From an uncultured Oscillospiraceae bacterium (GTDB taxonomy: Bacteria > Bacillota > Clostridia > Oscillospirales > Oscillospiraceae): a stretch of DNA of 64,000 nt. The notes below the pieces were generated by a model. That model saw only the letters and a list, made by a program, of their open reading frames with translations. It made no database searches and was not told where the DNA came from. The stretch is from assembly GCA_910587345.1 (NCBI GenBank), contig CAJUKH010000054.1, positions 42,619 to 106,618 of the forward strand. Reading direction: 5' to 3'. Both the position numbers and the translations under genes were made by a program. Shown in pieces: positions 18,470 through 33,500 of this stretch; position 1 is the stretch's first letter, and the number at the start of each line of letters is the position of its first letter.

Positions 18470-18496
18470 CCCCTGCCGCCAATTCAGGGGCAGGGG
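18470..18496 (-). terminator. GC-rich inverted repeat after the 9652-aa gene (possible terminator)
   Basis: CCCCTGCC (18470-18477) pairs with GGCAGGGG (18489-18496) across an 11-nt loop, 20 nt past the stop codon. There is no U-tract on the minus transcript, so it is at best a weak or factor-assisted terminator. Confidence 0.35.
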
Positions 18497-18515
18497 AAGT
18501 CTCCGCACCATAGGG

Positions 18516-21500
18516 CTACTCTATTGAAGATGTAGGGTTTTCCCTAATCTCTTGATTAGCTTCTAATCCCGTTGCTTTCTCTTCCGAATCCGGAACTTCT
18601 TCCGACTTCGAGGGCGCTTCAACTTTTCCGGTATCTTCAGCTTCATCAGGGGACTCAGGAAGCGTAGGGTCTTCAGATTCCTCTGTATCCTTGGGTGTTT
18701 CCGGCTCTGTCGGATCTATCGGTCCTTCTGGTCCTTCTGGTCCTTCCGGTCCTTCCGGTCCTTCTGGTCCTTCCGGTCCTTCCGGTCCTTCTGGTCCTTC
18801 CGGTCCTTCTGGTCCTTCCGGTCCTTCTGGTCCTTCTGGTCCTTCTGGTCCTTCCGGTCCTTCTGGTCCTTCCGGTCCTTCCGGTCCTTCTGGTCCTTCT
18901 GGTCCTTCCGGTCCTTCTGGTCCTTCCGGTCCTTCTGGTCCTTCCGGTCCTTCTGGTCCTCCCGGAATCTCCGATTCTTCGGGTTCTTCGGGTCCTTCCG
19001 GAATCTCCGGTTCTTCGGGTCCTTCGGGAGTTTCTGAAATGTCAGGTGCTTCCGACTCTTCGGGTGTCTCCGGTTTCTCCGTTCCTTCCGGGTTCTCAGG
19101 GGGCATCGGCTGCTCCCCAGGTAACCGTTCCCCATTCTCCCCGAGGACCCCTTCCGTCAAAAGCTCTTCCTGCAACTCTGCTGTCAAAACCAAACCACTT
19201 TCTGTATCCACAGTCCGCAGGTAAACCTTAGCATAGTCTGTATCGTTCATATTATAGTTTCGACCCGAGTTCCAAACTGCCACATCGCTGGCGTCAATGC
19301 GGCCATCGCCGTTTAGGTCAGCAGCGTGAGCCAAGGTCTCCGGATTACGGGTAGAGCGGGCCCACTTATCGCTGGTTTCATCCGTTGTACTGCTCCATTT
19401 TGCAGAGCCGCTGATGAACCGACCCAGAATGGTATAATCCTCCATCCGGACATAGCCATCCCCATTGATATCACCACCAAAAAGTGCGATCACACCCTTG
19501 GTATCCTTATCCTGCACCACCATTCCATTTTCGTCGATCGCAGCCACTGTAAAGGTCAGTTGATCGGCATCTTCCGGGTCCAAGGTATCGGGGGACAACT
19601 CCAAGCCCAGCCAGGTGAAGGTCACATGACCTGGCTTCTCAATGACCAGCTTATAGGTCACACCCTGCCGGTCGTCTCCCATCAACTCAGAGGACTTGAA
19701 TGCGAACTCGCTCTGCCAGAGACCGGTACCGGTCTCCTGCGTCAGCTCAAAAGTCAGGTCTGCCTCATCGGCATAGTTATTCGCATCCATGATGAAATCA
19801 TCCCAGGTTGCGGTATCGTCCGCCTCCTGCTCCATAACAGGGTATAGACTAATAACCGCCGTATGCTGGGGCGCATAGGATTCTAAAATGCCCGTCAAGG
19901 TGTAGTACTGAGGCACCTCGAAGTCTACATAGACAGGCTTCTGATCCGGGGCCTCAAAGTCACCCGCATCATTGGGGGTCATTTCAGTCACGGTGATGTA
20001 GAGCCAGTTATCCAGTTTGGAGCCGGTACCCTCGTTGTCCATAATGGTCTTGAGTTCCTGTGCCAAAGCATAATTAGGATCGGCGTCCTCCAGATCCTTC
20101 ACCTTCAGGATAAACCGGGCACCATAGAAATTATCGCCATTTTCATCCACCACAGCGGTGTAGATATCCCTCTCATAAGGCATACCGGTGGTATCGTCAG
20201 GATCGGGATGAACCAGTTCAATGATGTCAGCCAGAGGCACCGGGTCACCGGTGGGATTCGCAGGATCCTTCCAGAAGAAGTTAAAGATATGGCGAACTTC
20301 CTCATCGTAACGCACACTGAAGAGCTTATCATCCTGGTCGGCCAGCGTGGGCACGGTAACGATGAGGTAGTCTCCCCGGTTCTCCGCCCGGATCCAGTGA
20401 TCCTCATAGTCTGGATCGGCATCGGCGGGATCATTCACCCGCTCGGGATCATAAGGACGTAGCCCCTCCTCCGCCGGGGTAATCACCAGCTCAGTCATGT
20501 CACTCTCACCCCGGGCGGGGTCTCTGACTGTCAGGTCGCTGGCAGTGACCCAGAGGGTCCACTTCTTGTCGTTGCCGTCCACCAGCCCGGCATCCAGGCC
20601 ACCCAGATCGGTCAGCTTGCCCCCGATCACCTCACGGAAGATGAACTGGCTACCCAAGAGGCCAGAACCCGTATAGTACTCATCCTTATCAAACGGATCG
20701 GAGAGTTCATAGTCCTTCCCCAACTCCAATAACTTATAGGGTTCGACGGTATCATCCTCGTCATAGTAGTAGAACTTGAACTCACAATCGTCTGCATTGG
20801 TCAGATTATAACCGCCCAGATCCGGGTCAAACTCATACAGGGTGGGAATGGTGATTTGCACCTCACCCTTCTGGGTAACGCCGGCGGCCCGCTCGCCCAA
20901 GAGCCAGCCTTCCTGATGGGTCTCGCTGAGGTCCTCATCAGAATAATGGGCGTAGTCAGGGGTGTTGTAGACTTCGGAATGATAGGGATCATAGGGCCGG
21001 CCGGTCTTCAGGCCCAGCAGATACACGGTCACCAAAATATCCCGGTCAATGTCCACCGGATTGGCTGCATTGGCAGGCACCTCAATGGTGTAGACATAGT
21101 CAATGCTTCCATCGGTATTGGTCGTTTCAGATACCTGTACTGCCTTGATATTCAAAGCCAGATCAGTGATGGTGATACGGTCCAGCACATAACCGGGATT
21201 AGCGGTCACATTGACTGTGAACTTCTCACTCACTGTCATTCCCACTGTGTTGGGGGTACCGGGAGCGTTGGTCATCTCATTGCTCTTAATGGCCACCGAC
21301 TGAGAAGCATCCTCTCTAGTCAAAGTGGCAGCGCCGGCAAGCCCTGTATTGGCTGTGGGAGACATCTCGTCCTCCACCACCAAGGCAGCAGTAAACTCAG
21401 GCTCAGGCGGTGCCTCTTCCTGATCCAACACGATGAAGACATCCACATCGGCATCCTGCATCTTAAAGGTAAAGTCCCGAGTGATCCGGGCTCCACCGGG

Positions 21501-24500
21501 ACCTGCGGGGTCAAAGGTATCTGTGTACCCCGTGGTGGGAGCCAGCATGGCACCGTAGATAGGTTTCGTCTCAGCTGCATCAGCATAGCCGGTGGCAAGG
21601 ATGGCGTAAGCCTCCTTGATGTAGTCGATGCGGTTGGTCCCATCGTAAGTGGCCCGGGCTTCCACCATCACGATCTCATCCATGGGAACAGTCGTATCAA
21701 AGACCGGATTGTTGGTCGCATCGATCTTCAAGCTGCCCGCTGTCCAGCTTACAATATTCTTCTGCAGTTCGGCAATCAGCATATCGTAAGGGGCTGCGGT
21801 GGTATCAATAGGATCATAATTTGGGTCCACCAGATGGAGAGTCAGCTTATGTTCGGGCTTGGGCACGTCATCGGGGATAAACTCCACCTTCACCAGCACA
21901 TTGCCGTTGGGAGTAGAGAAAGTATAAATGTTATCGTTCTTGGGGTCGGAGGTCAGGTTCCGCACCACACTATCGGTGTCAGAGGTATAGGTCACCCTAG
22001 TGTAGTAGCCGGGATGGGGAGCCTTCACCTCTATGGTCACCACATCGTTGACCTCACCTAGAACGGTGACGGGAGCATCCGCACCGTTGATATATTCTGT
22101 CCAATCGCTGAAATCGGTGTGGATGCGGGCCTCATTATCCTCATTGTAAGGATCATCATTGGGATAGTTGGGGTCGTTGAGCTTGTCGGGCACCACGTCC
22201 AGGGTGATGTTGTAGCGGATGACGTCATCCTTCTCGAAGTACACGTAGACCGTTCCATTGTCAAAATTGGGAATGTTGACGTCCACAGTCGCACTTGTGG
22301 CCGGGGCGGAAAGCGGCGTGTAAAGGATACCCGGGTCGGCTTCCACGCTTTTGATCCTGTAGCCGGGCAGAGCATTGGCCTCGATCTGCTCCTTTTGACC
22401 CACCGGGCCCACCACAGTGTAGGCGTAACCGCCGGGCACCACGAACTGAGCATCGCCGTGGATGGTCGTATCCACAGGCACGATGCTGCCGTCCGGCATC
22501 CGCAGCAAAGGCACTACGTTGATGGACCGCCGGACAGGCTCGCCCTCGGTGAACTCCACATCTACAATGAGAGAGGTCAAGTCAGGCATGGGGAAAGTAT
22601 AGGTAGAACTGCCATCTCCATTCAGCACCGGAGCATAGGTCCCACTCCGATCACTGAAGGTCACAGTGGCAATATAACCGGTAGCAGGCTTTACCGTGAT
22701 CTCCACCTGATCGCCCTTTACCACACTGGTGGTATAGGAGTTGGCGGAGGGGGTGTTGGCCGTCACATTGCTTATAAAGGTGCTGTCCACCGTCAGATCA
22801 GCGGAGCCGGAACCTGCCTCTCCCTTCACATTTAGGATCAGGAGAGGATCTTCAATGGGCTGGTCGCTAAAGGTCACGTAGACCTCCGCATCGCCGGGCA
22901 GAACATTGATGTAATCATCCATCATTACCGGGTTCGTAATGTTCATCGTCTGGCTGCTCCCGCCCATCACTACCGTCACGGTGGCATAATGGGTAGGCGT
23001 TACCTTAACATTCAGCACATCGCCGGTCTGAATGAGTGTGCTACTGCCGTTGGTCGTGATGGCGGGATCCACGGTGTTCATATTGTTCACGGAGGCCGTG
23101 CCGCCGGCGGGATTTGTGATGTAGAGGGTCGCGATATGGGTCCTGTCCTCAGGAATAAACTTCACGTTCACGGTGGGCGTGCCGCCGGGCTGCCGGACCT
23201 TCAACGTGTTGCTGTCCACCCACTCCATATAGGTACCCAGACTGGTGGGATCGGTGTAGGCATCGTCGATCACGTAACCGGGGATAGCCTCCGCATGGAT
23301 ATACACCCAATCGCCCAGAGGAACAGGATTCACGGTGTCGCTGGTGACCGTGCTACCGCTGCCGCCCTCAGTGACGCGAGGCCGGGTCAGGGGATCGGTC
23401 ATTGTGTCTTTGTCACCTGTTCCGATGATGGTGGCATAGTTACCGTCACCGCTATTGCCGTCGTCCTCCACCGTCAGGGTCAGGCCGTACTTCTCGTCAG
23501 GGCTGGGCGGGCCTTTCACCAGGGTGATATACACCTTGATGTCCTCACTGGGCTGGCCCAGAATATCGATGTGGGCCAGCCCACCCGCACCATTATTGTA
23601 GCCATCAGTGAAGATGCGCAGTGCATCGTAGTTATTTAACGTCTTCTCCCCTTCTATCCGGACAGAGGCGATATACCAGCCGGGCAGGACTTCCACCTGC
23701 CCGGTGAAGGCTTCCTTCTCCTCATGGGTGGTAGTGGGGAACTTCAGGCCGCCGGCAGTCTCCTGCCAGCCGGTGGTCGTGTCGTCATAGCCCACAGGTG
23801 TGCCCGCCGGCGAATCATTGACCATCACCATAGTGGCCTTGTAGCCCTTCTTGATGACGATGTTCACACCGATGCTGGCGTCGGGCATGGTAACCAATTC
23901 ATAGAAGTAGGTGGTAGTTCCGTCCGCATTAGGCGTAGTGTGATCCTCAATGAGACTCAGGCTCACATCCGGCGGGGCAATGACAGCGTTCTCGATCATA
24001 TACCCGGGCTTCACCGTCACCGAAACCAGGAAGGTATTGCCGGGTTCCACAGGCGTGGAGTGGTCGGCAGGCCGATAGGGTTTGTCGTTACTCTCCGCTT
24101 TGATGGGCTTCGGGACTTGGGTGATCTCGGCATAGCCGGCCTCGCCCACAATGCCGCCGCTGATATCCTCCACCGTCAGGGTCACAGTCCGCTTGAAAGT
24201 ATCATCGCCCAGGACGATATAGACATGAACATCGTCATCCTGCTGCATGATAAAGTTGAAATCATAGTCCGTCGTCACCGTGCGACCGTTGTCCAACGCG
24301 ACGGTGTTCCGGTTCTCGCTGCCCGTTACAGGGTAAAGAACACTGCCCATATATTTGGCGTAAGCCTCAATGACATAATTGTAAATATCGTGGCCAGTTC
24401 CCTCTGCATGAACCTTCACAGTCTCACCCTGAGGCACAGGGATACTCATGATCTGGTTGGCCACATCAGTCTTCACTGCAGCAGGAACAGCGCCTACCCA

Positions 24501-27500
24501 CTCAGCAAAGTTGACCGCCAGTTCATTGAGGTCTGTAGCGCTCAATACGCTCAGATCGATTTCGGTGCGACTCTCGTCCAGCAGGTGGAGGATCACATTG
24601 TGCTCTGCCGGCGGGGGACCCTGCAGGAACTCCACTGTCACATTCACATTCTCTCCGGGTACACTGAAGGTGTGAGTCATGCCGTCAGGCATGATCACAT
24701 GGGTCAGCTCCACATTGGCCGGGTTAAAGGTCACCTTGGCGTAATAGCCGGGCTGCGCCTGCACCGTGACCGTTGTAAGCTCATTCTGCATCCCCTTCAC
24801 TATAACAGGGGCATCGTCGCCATTGATGGGGCCGGCAGAGTCACCCGAGGCTACGCTAATGGAGGCCTTGTTGTTCGGGTCATAGGTACTATCGCCGCTG
24901 CCGGGCACTACATCCAAAGTGATATCATACATGTCTTTCTTCTCAAACCTCACCTCAATGACCACATGGTCACGATTGGTGGGCATGTAGAAGGTCATGG
25001 TCTGGTCGCTGTTCACGGTGCTCAGGTTCGGATTCAGAATCACCAGGCCGTCGGGGGTCTTGGTGACGATCTCCGCCCGATAGCCGGGGGCCACCGTGAT
25101 ATCCAGTGCAATGTAATCATTCCACTTCAGACCAGTCAGCAGAGCCACACCGGGTTGGGGATCTGCCTCATGCCGCAGAAGAGCGGTATTGCCGATGGGA
25201 TCGCCGCCATCATCCAACACCCGGACCCGGGCAGTCAAATCGTCCCGCATTTTCTCATAGAGAACGGTAACCGTGACGTTGTCATCGGGCATGGTAAAGG
25301 TGTAGGTACCAGCTGCAAAGGTATCAAAGGGTACCACAGTGTTGTCGGAAACCTTGCGCACCTCTACCAAGTAGGGGGCATACTTGGCGTCCGGCTTCAC
25401 ATCCAAGGTCATGGTCTTGCCTACTGCCTCCCCGATCACGGCGGTGCCGTTAGCGGTGGCAGAAATGCTGCCCATACTGCCGGCAAGGTCGGCACTGCCG
25501 GCGACACCGCCCACTACCAGAGTGGCCCAGTAATAGTCGGGCGGCAGGGACTCCTCGAAGTGGACCTCCACCAGAGCATTCTGGTCAGGCTGCATGGCAA
25601 AGGTACAGGTATCCGCTGTGGTGACCCCGGTTATGATGGCGTTATAGATGGGTGCGCCGGTAGCGGCGTCTGTGACAATGATGATGGCATCCGCACCACC
25701 ATGATACCGTGTGGCATCAGGGGCAAAGTTGCCAATCGTCACCACATCGCCGGCATGGAGGGGTTCCAACTTTCCGTCAGTGGTACGGTGGCCCTTCGTT
25801 ACCGTGGTGCCGCCGATGGTGGCGCTGATGGTGGCGCTGCCCTCTGTTACATCGTACTCCAGCTCAGCCCAGAGGTCATCGGGCTCGCCCTGCTTGTATG
25901 TAACGGTAACGGTAGTGGGCAGTGCGGGCATATCAAATTCGTAGGTTCCGTCGGGATTGAGTTTAGTAGTGATCGGTGTGCCGCCGGCGGTTACATCCAC
26001 CGTCACCGTAAAGCCGGGTCTGGGATCAGAGACGGTGATCTTGACCACGTCATTCTCCTCTGCCCTGATCTCCTCTTTCCCCAAGTGGTAGGTATCAACG
26101 GTGGTATCACCTGTGGCCGTATCCTCCATGGATGCGTGGTGGTTGTCCGTCCGGGTGGGGTCGTAACCAGCATAATCGAAGACCTTCAAAGTGGCTTTCA
26201 GCCTGGGATCATCATCAAAGTAAACATGGATGTTCACATTATAGTTCTGCATGACAAAATCCAAATCGCCGTTGGTGAAGCTACCATTGTATTGGTAGGG
26301 CGTATCGGGGTCAAACTCGATATCCACAATATAATAGCCGGTATTCGCATAGACCCAGGCCCCAATATCGGTTCCCGCCGGGGCAGTGATCGAATACTGG
26401 TTGTTTGCGTCAAATTTGGCGTCGCCCTGAGTGGTGTTGTCATGAAGAATGATGTTTGCGGTGAACTCCGGAGGATCTCCTTCCTGGAACTCCACTGTCA
26501 CACCCACATTCTCGTTTGGCATCTTAAAGCTGATGGCCACGCTGTTCGCAGGGCTGCCGGCGGGGACAGTCACATAGTTCCAGGACACGGAGGCACCGGA
26601 TGTGGTGGTGATCCCCTTCACCGAATATCCGGCCTCAGGCACGGCAACAATGGTCACCTTCTCACCGTCGGGAATAATCCTCTTCACATTGCTGCCGTTG
26701 CTGAGGGCGGTGCCTGCCTTGTCCGCAGGTTCGGTGATGGAAGCCTTACCGGCATCCCCCACCCCACCGGGACCAACGGCAGTCAGAACCAGGAAATTGC
26801 CGTCATCCTTGCTGAACTCCACCGTAACGGTCACATTGTCCATAGGCATCACGAACTGGCCCTCAATGTCCAGGCCGGTTCTGGCATCCTTCTCCCAGGG
26901 CAAAGCACCGTCAGCGTCCACAGCCACGATGTGGGCTTTATATTCAGGATAGGCCGCCAAAACGGTGGCAAGAGTGGTAAACACATCCCCGGTGTGAGCC
27001 TTGAGCACATCACCGTGATCGGTGGCCACCCAGTCAGGGTTAAAGGCAGTACCACTGACATTGTGGGTATTGGTCAACTCCACGCTGTCCTTTACACCGT
27101 CTGGGTCAATGATCTCCAGCCGCACTTCCCGTTCAACAGGGTCGCCCGCCTCGAAAATCACCTTTACGGTGATATCGCTTCCAGGCATGGTGAAGACCGC
27201 TGTGTCGGCTCCTGTGGGCGAGATCGCCGCGCCGGTACCTGCCGGCATAATGACGATATCTTTCACATGGTAACCCGTATCGGCGTGGGTGAGGATCTCA
27301 ATTTGCTTGTTGGGAACCACCCAGGTCTCATAGGGCGCATCGCCCTTCTTGACTCCGGGGTTAGGTTCATAGACGGTGCCATCGGTCACACTCCGCAGCT
27401 GGACCCAGTTGTCGGCGGTGCCGGGGTTGTCGTTGTCCTCGACCACCAGCCGCAGCAATTTCGGCTGCGGAATGGGAGGCGGCCCCTCTCTCAGCGTGAT

Positions 27501-30500
27501 AAGAACCACGATATCCTCCGCAGGCTGAGTCAAGGAAACAGTCACCGGGGCAAAGCCGCTGGCGCCGCCGGCACCGGCTCCGTTGTTGTATCCATCACCG
27601 GTCCAACTGTCCAGACTGTACATATTTGTACCTGCCTCGTTGGTCACGATGATGCTGCTGATATAATAGCCGGGCTGGACCGATACCTGCCCCATAAACT
27701 GGTCGCCGTCATTGTGGAATACCACACGACTCTGTTCAGGCTGCCAAGCGGTATCTGCCATGGTGTCTACATAGCTGTTGGCAATGATCTCATTATTACT
27801 GCCATCCAGGGTCCGCAGCTCCATGGTAGCCTTATAACCCTTCTTCAGAACAATATTCACACCGATACTGGCGTCGGGCATGGTGACCGCCTCGAAAACA
27901 TATGTGGTGCTGCCATCTCCGTTAGGAGTAGTATAGTCTTCGAGCAGGTTCAGTTTCACCTCCGGCGGGGTGATAACGGCGTTTTCAATGCTGTACCCGG
28001 GTTTCACCGTCACGGAAACCAGGAAGGTATTACCAGGCTCCACGGGCGTGGAGTGGTCAGCGGGGCGATAAGTATCATTACTCTCCGCCTTGATGGGCTT
28101 TGTAACCTGGGTAATTTCGGCATAACCAGCCTCGCCCACAGTGCCGCCACTGAGGTCAGTGACAGTCAGAGTAACCGTGCGCTTGAAGGTATCATCGCCC
28201 AGGACGATGTAGACATGTACGTCATCGTCCTGCTGCATAAGGAAGTTGAAGTCGTAGTCCGTTGTCACCGTACGGCCGCTATCCACGGTGGTATTCCGAC
28301 TCTCGCTGCCGGCCACAGGATAGAGAACGCTGCCCATGTATTTGGCATAGGCCTCGATGACATAATTGTAGGCGGCGTGGCCGGTACCCTGAGCATGGAC
28401 ATGGACAGTCTCTCCGAAAGCCACGGGGATCTCCATGGTCTTGGTGGTTACATCGGTCTTGACCGCAGGGGTGGCTTCCACCCACTCGGCAAAGTTGACC
28501 GCCAGTTCAGCAAGCTCAGCAGCACTCAGCGTGTTCAAATCGATCTCTGTACGGCTCTCGTCCAGCAGGTGGAGGATCACCTTATGATCTGCCGGCGGGT
28601 TGCCTTTGATGAACTCCACGGTCACCTTGGCATCCTCCGCAGGTACCCGGAAGGTGTGAGTCACACCGTCAGACAGGGCAATATAAGTGGTCTTCACACT
28701 GTCTGGGCTGAAGGTCACCTTGGCATAATAGCCGCTCTGCGGCTGCACCACTACGGTAACCAGATCATCCCGGGCCCCCTGCACGACCACTGGATCATCA
28801 TCGCCGTTGATGAAGGCAGTCGTGCCACTGTAATCAGTGTGGATATTAGCCCTATTGCCCGGATCGTAATCGGCACCGCCGGTGCCGGGGATCACATCCA
28901 AAGTGATATCATAGTAACGAACAGGGTCAGGGATAAACTCCACATAGACAGTTGTATCTGCGTTGGGCATATAGAGGTCATAAGTCCCATCGACCGTCAG
29001 GGTAGCCTTCAGTCCCTCCCCGATGACAGAGATCTCCGCCTTGTAGTCAGGCTGGACCTCCACGTGGACTACCACCAGATTGGCGGGGGCCAGGCCACCG
29101 ATACCGATGGTCTGTTTTCCTGTCGGGTTGGCGGACTCGGTGCGGTCTGGTGTACCGAAAGCGCTTTCCAGCCAGGCTATATTGCCGCTGGGCACAGGTG
29201 CCGGATCGGTCTCCACCAAGTCTACCCGCAAATTCTCCTTCGCCTCTTCAAAGATAACCACAGCGTTGACCTGTGCTTTGGGAGCTAGGGTTGCAGGGAT
29301 ATCAAAGGTGTACGTATGGGGGCCGGTCTGGGTCACAGGAATAACGCCACCATCCACCTCCACCCCATTGGGGAAGGCCACGGCATAGCCAGTACTGGGA
29401 TTCACGGTGATGGTCACGGTGTCGCCCAGTTTGGATTTGATCTGGCTCCAGTTGCCCACGCTCACAGCGCCCGTTGTGGTAGGCACAGCATTGGAATCGC
29501 TCATCTCCGCATCACCAGAACCGGCGGGACCCCTGACGGTCAGGGTCACATAGCGCTCGTCAGGGCCTGGCTCATCCTCAAAGCGGACATCCACTGTCAC
29601 ATCCTCATCCTGCATGGTGAAGGAGGTGGTGTAAACATTGCTTGTCTCCACCATCGGGTTGGGTGTGAAGGGATGGGGTGCATAGGTACTGTCTCCCAAC
29701 ACATTGAGAACGGGGATCTTCCCTGCGGGGGCGGTGATGGTCACATCCACCCGGTCGGTGGTATAGAGGGGCTCCAGCACGCCGCCGTTGCCGGTGGCCG
29801 TCAAGGTCATGCCTCTCACCGTGGTGGAGTCGATCTTCACCGTACCCTCGCTTTCATCGTACTTTAGGGTAGCTTTCAGCCCTTCCTCGTCCCAGGGCTT
29901 GAAGGTGATCTCAATATCCATAATGGGTGCCCGCATATCCACCAGAATATAGGTTCCAGTGGCGTCCTTCACCCAGCGGTAGTCCGTACCGGCGGTCAGG
30001 GCCGTACCGCTGGTGTCCTTAATAACCGCCACAGCCTGAGTATCTGTATCAATGCCCCAGACATCCACCCGCAGTTGGTGAGTGTCCCTGGTCACGATAG
30101 TATGAGAATCGCTGCCACCAGCAACCAGCGTGTACAGGTCTCTGGTTTGGTTGCCAGGGGCGGTGCCGTTCAGATCAGTGAGCTGGGCATGGTCATTGGC
30201 CGGATCTTTGGCATTATCGTCAATGACGGTCAGGGTGACCTCGCCCACATCAGGGTCGGACTCCTTGAAGTAGACATACACCGTGCCATTATCAATGTTG
30301 GGCATATTGAGATGGACTGTATCCTTGACGAGACTTCCGCTGTATGTGTAGGAGATACCGGGATCAGCGTTCACACGAGCAATGATATACCCCGTCCTGG
30401 CGATCGCATCGATCTGCAGAGGGGCCCCAACCTTTGCCATGATCGAATAGGAGTAACCTGTGGGAACGGCCGCAGGATTCACAAACTGGGCATCGCCCTG

Positions 30501-33500
30501 GGTCAGAGGATCGGTCGGCACAGTAGTCCCTAACAGCAAGGGTACCACGTTGATGGTCCGCCAGGGGGACTCGATAAACTCCACATCCACAATGAGGTGC
30601 ATGATGTCACTGGGCATGGGGAAGGTGTAGATCTCTTCATTGCCGATACCCGCAGTAACACTGTAAGACAATCCCGGATCGCTGAAGGTCACAAGGGCGG
30701 TATAGCCCATCTGGGGCTTGACGGTGATCTCCACATGATCGTTGTCTCTCACCATGGTGGTGTAGGTGCCAGGGGTCGGCGCTGGGGCTGCGTTCACTGT
30801 AGTAACATATGTGCTCTGCACCGTCAGGTCAGCCGCACCGGAGGAGGTAGGACCGGTTGCATTCAGAGTCAGAAGATGGTCAATAGGCTCATCGCTGAAA
30901 ACCACATACACTTCCGCATCCCCGGGTAGGGCCTTGAACATGTCATCAATCGTATCTCCGGGGTTGGCTGTGGTCTTGGTAACCTTGGTGTCGCCAGTCA
31001 CCATGGTGACCATCGCATAGGCTGTGGGCACCACATGGACACCCAGATCGTCATCGGTCTGGATGGGCATGCTTTTCTTATCTTCAGTGATTTTGGTGTT
31101 GGGCGTTACTGTCTGGTTGGTCACTTCGGCGGTGCCGCCGGAGGTGCCTCTATCCGTAATATAGAGGGTGACTTTCTGATTTCTCTCGCCGTCCGGCACA
31201 AACTTTACATTCACCGTAATATTGCCGCCGGGCTGCTTGACCTTCAGCACCTTGGCCTTGCTTCCGGGAACGGATTCCCAGCTCTTGGTGACCGCCATGC
31301 CACCGCTAATATCGGCGTCTGCAACCACATAGCCGCTTGCGGGCTCAGCGTAGATATACACCCATTCATCCTTGGCCAAGTCATAGATGGTATCACTGGT
31401 CACCGTACCACCGGTACCGCCCTCGGTAACATGGGGCCGGGTCACGGTGGTGGTATCCACATTGGTGATAGTGGCATAGTTTCCGTCGCCGCTGTTACCG
31501 TCATCGTCTACCGTCAGGGTCAGAGTGTACTTATCAGGCGGGACACCCTTTACCAGCTCAATATAAACCAGAATGTTCTCAGCAGGCTGACTCAGGATAT
31601 TCAAAGTCACAATACCACCCAGGCCGGCGTTAAAGCCATTGCCGCTGTAGGTCATCAAAGCAGTATAGTCGGTTCCGGTGGCCTCACCCAGCACATGGAT
31701 GGAAGCGATGGACCAGCCGGACAGCACATCCACCTGCCCGGTGAAGGCTTCCTTCTCATCGTGGGTGGTGGTGGGGAATTTCAGACTGCTGCCAGCCTCG
31801 TTCCAGCCGGTGACTGTTCCATCATAACCAACACCGGTGCCGTTTGTCATCACCATAGTGGCCTTATAGCCCTTTCGCAGCACCACATGGAAGCCCAGAT
31901 TGGCCTCCGGCATAGTGACCAGTTCAAAGACATAGGTGGTCTCCCCCGTTGCACCGACCGTCCGGGATTTTTCGGTCACCGTCACGCCCAGTTCAGGAGG
32001 CGAAATGGAGGCGGTGTCCAGATAGTAACCGGGATTGGCCACCACGGTCAGCTCTAGCGTTTCCACCGTGGGCTTTACGGTAAGGGTGTGGACATCTGGG
32101 TCAAATGGCTCGTTGCTGGCCACATCGATGGTCTTGGGACCTTCGCTCTGGGTCAGCGTGGCATGCCCGGCCGCACCCTGGGCTCCAGCGGTGTCCGCAT
32201 CCTCCACCGTCAGAACAGCAGTATATCTGGGTTCATCAAAGGCATTTTCGATTTTGTCCAGCACGATATAGACGTCCACATCGCCATTCTGCATCATGAA
32301 GTCAAAGTGACGTTCCTTCAACAGATAGGGATGGGCCGCATTGCCGGTATCCACGGTATCGGTATATCCAGTGGGTGTAACGGGATAGAGGACCTCGTTA
32401 CCAAACATCACATATGTCTGCTTAATAAAGGCCAATTCGTCCCGCTCGGTGGCTCTGGCTCCCACCGAAACAGTATCCATAAAGGGAATATTGTCAATGA
32501 TCATGACCCCGTTGGTCACGTCGGTCTTTTGGGTGGTAATGCCATCGGTCCACTGAGCAAAGTTCTCTGCCAAAGCGGCAAGGGCTGTAGCATCCCCATA
32601 GGCGCCAGGGTAACTGGTATTGTCGATGGGATTGCCGTCGGCATCCAGCAGGTGCACAATGACCCTATGGCCTTCAGGCTTGCCCTGGTGGAAGACCACC
32701 TTTACCTCCACGCTCTCTCCAATCATGGAGAAGACGTAGGTATCCCCGTCAGTGAGCAGGACACTGGTGCTTCCCGCACTGGCAGGATTAAACTCCAGAG
32801 TAGCATAATAGCCGTCCTGGGCATCGATCTTGATGGTCACCTGATCATACTGGGCGGCCCGTACGGTAACAGAGGCATCCGCACCATTGATGGGTCCGCC
32901 GGCAGCGCCGGAGGAAACACTGATAGAGGCCTTGTTGCCGGCGTTGTAGGTAGCATCGTCCGCCAGACTGTCAGGCACCACATCCATTGTGACGTTGTAA
33001 TAAATCGTCTGGTCCGGAATATACTTCACTTCAACCACAGAATCTTTGTTGGGCATGGCAAAGCGATAGAGCCCATCTGTTGTCAGAGTAGTCTGGAGAA
33101 TGCCGTTGAGATAGATCTCCGCCTGGAAATCCAGTTCCACTCTCACCTGGACGGTGACCGGATCGCCACCCTTCAGGCCGCCAATACCGATAACATCCTG
33201 TCCAGCCGGGTTGCCGACCTCCCAGTCATTGGCTGTTCCGGTGGTATGCTCCAGCCAGGTGATGTTGCCGGCCTTCCCTGTCGGATCGTTCTTCCGCAGG
33301 TCCAGCTGTACCTCCTTGGCCTTCTCAATGGTAACCACAACGTCAACCGTGGCACCGGGAGACATGGTCGAAGGCATATCGAAGGTATAGGTGTTGCCAA
33401 GGCTGGGCACCGTGGGCGGCGTCATTGTGATGCTGCCGGACTCACCGGTGACTGTCACGCCGGTAACGACATAGCCGGTAGCCGGGTTGGTGGTGATGGT

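Noticed and set aside
18470..18496. Strong intrinsic terminator after the 9652-aa gene
   Set aside because: The stem is only 8 bp with an 11-nt loop and no U-tract; kept only as a low-confidence candidate.
18721..18963. Satellite or regulatory repeat
   Set aside because: The 9-bp units are in frame within the 9652-aa gene and encode a regular Gly-Pro-Glu tract; protein repeat is the simpler reading.
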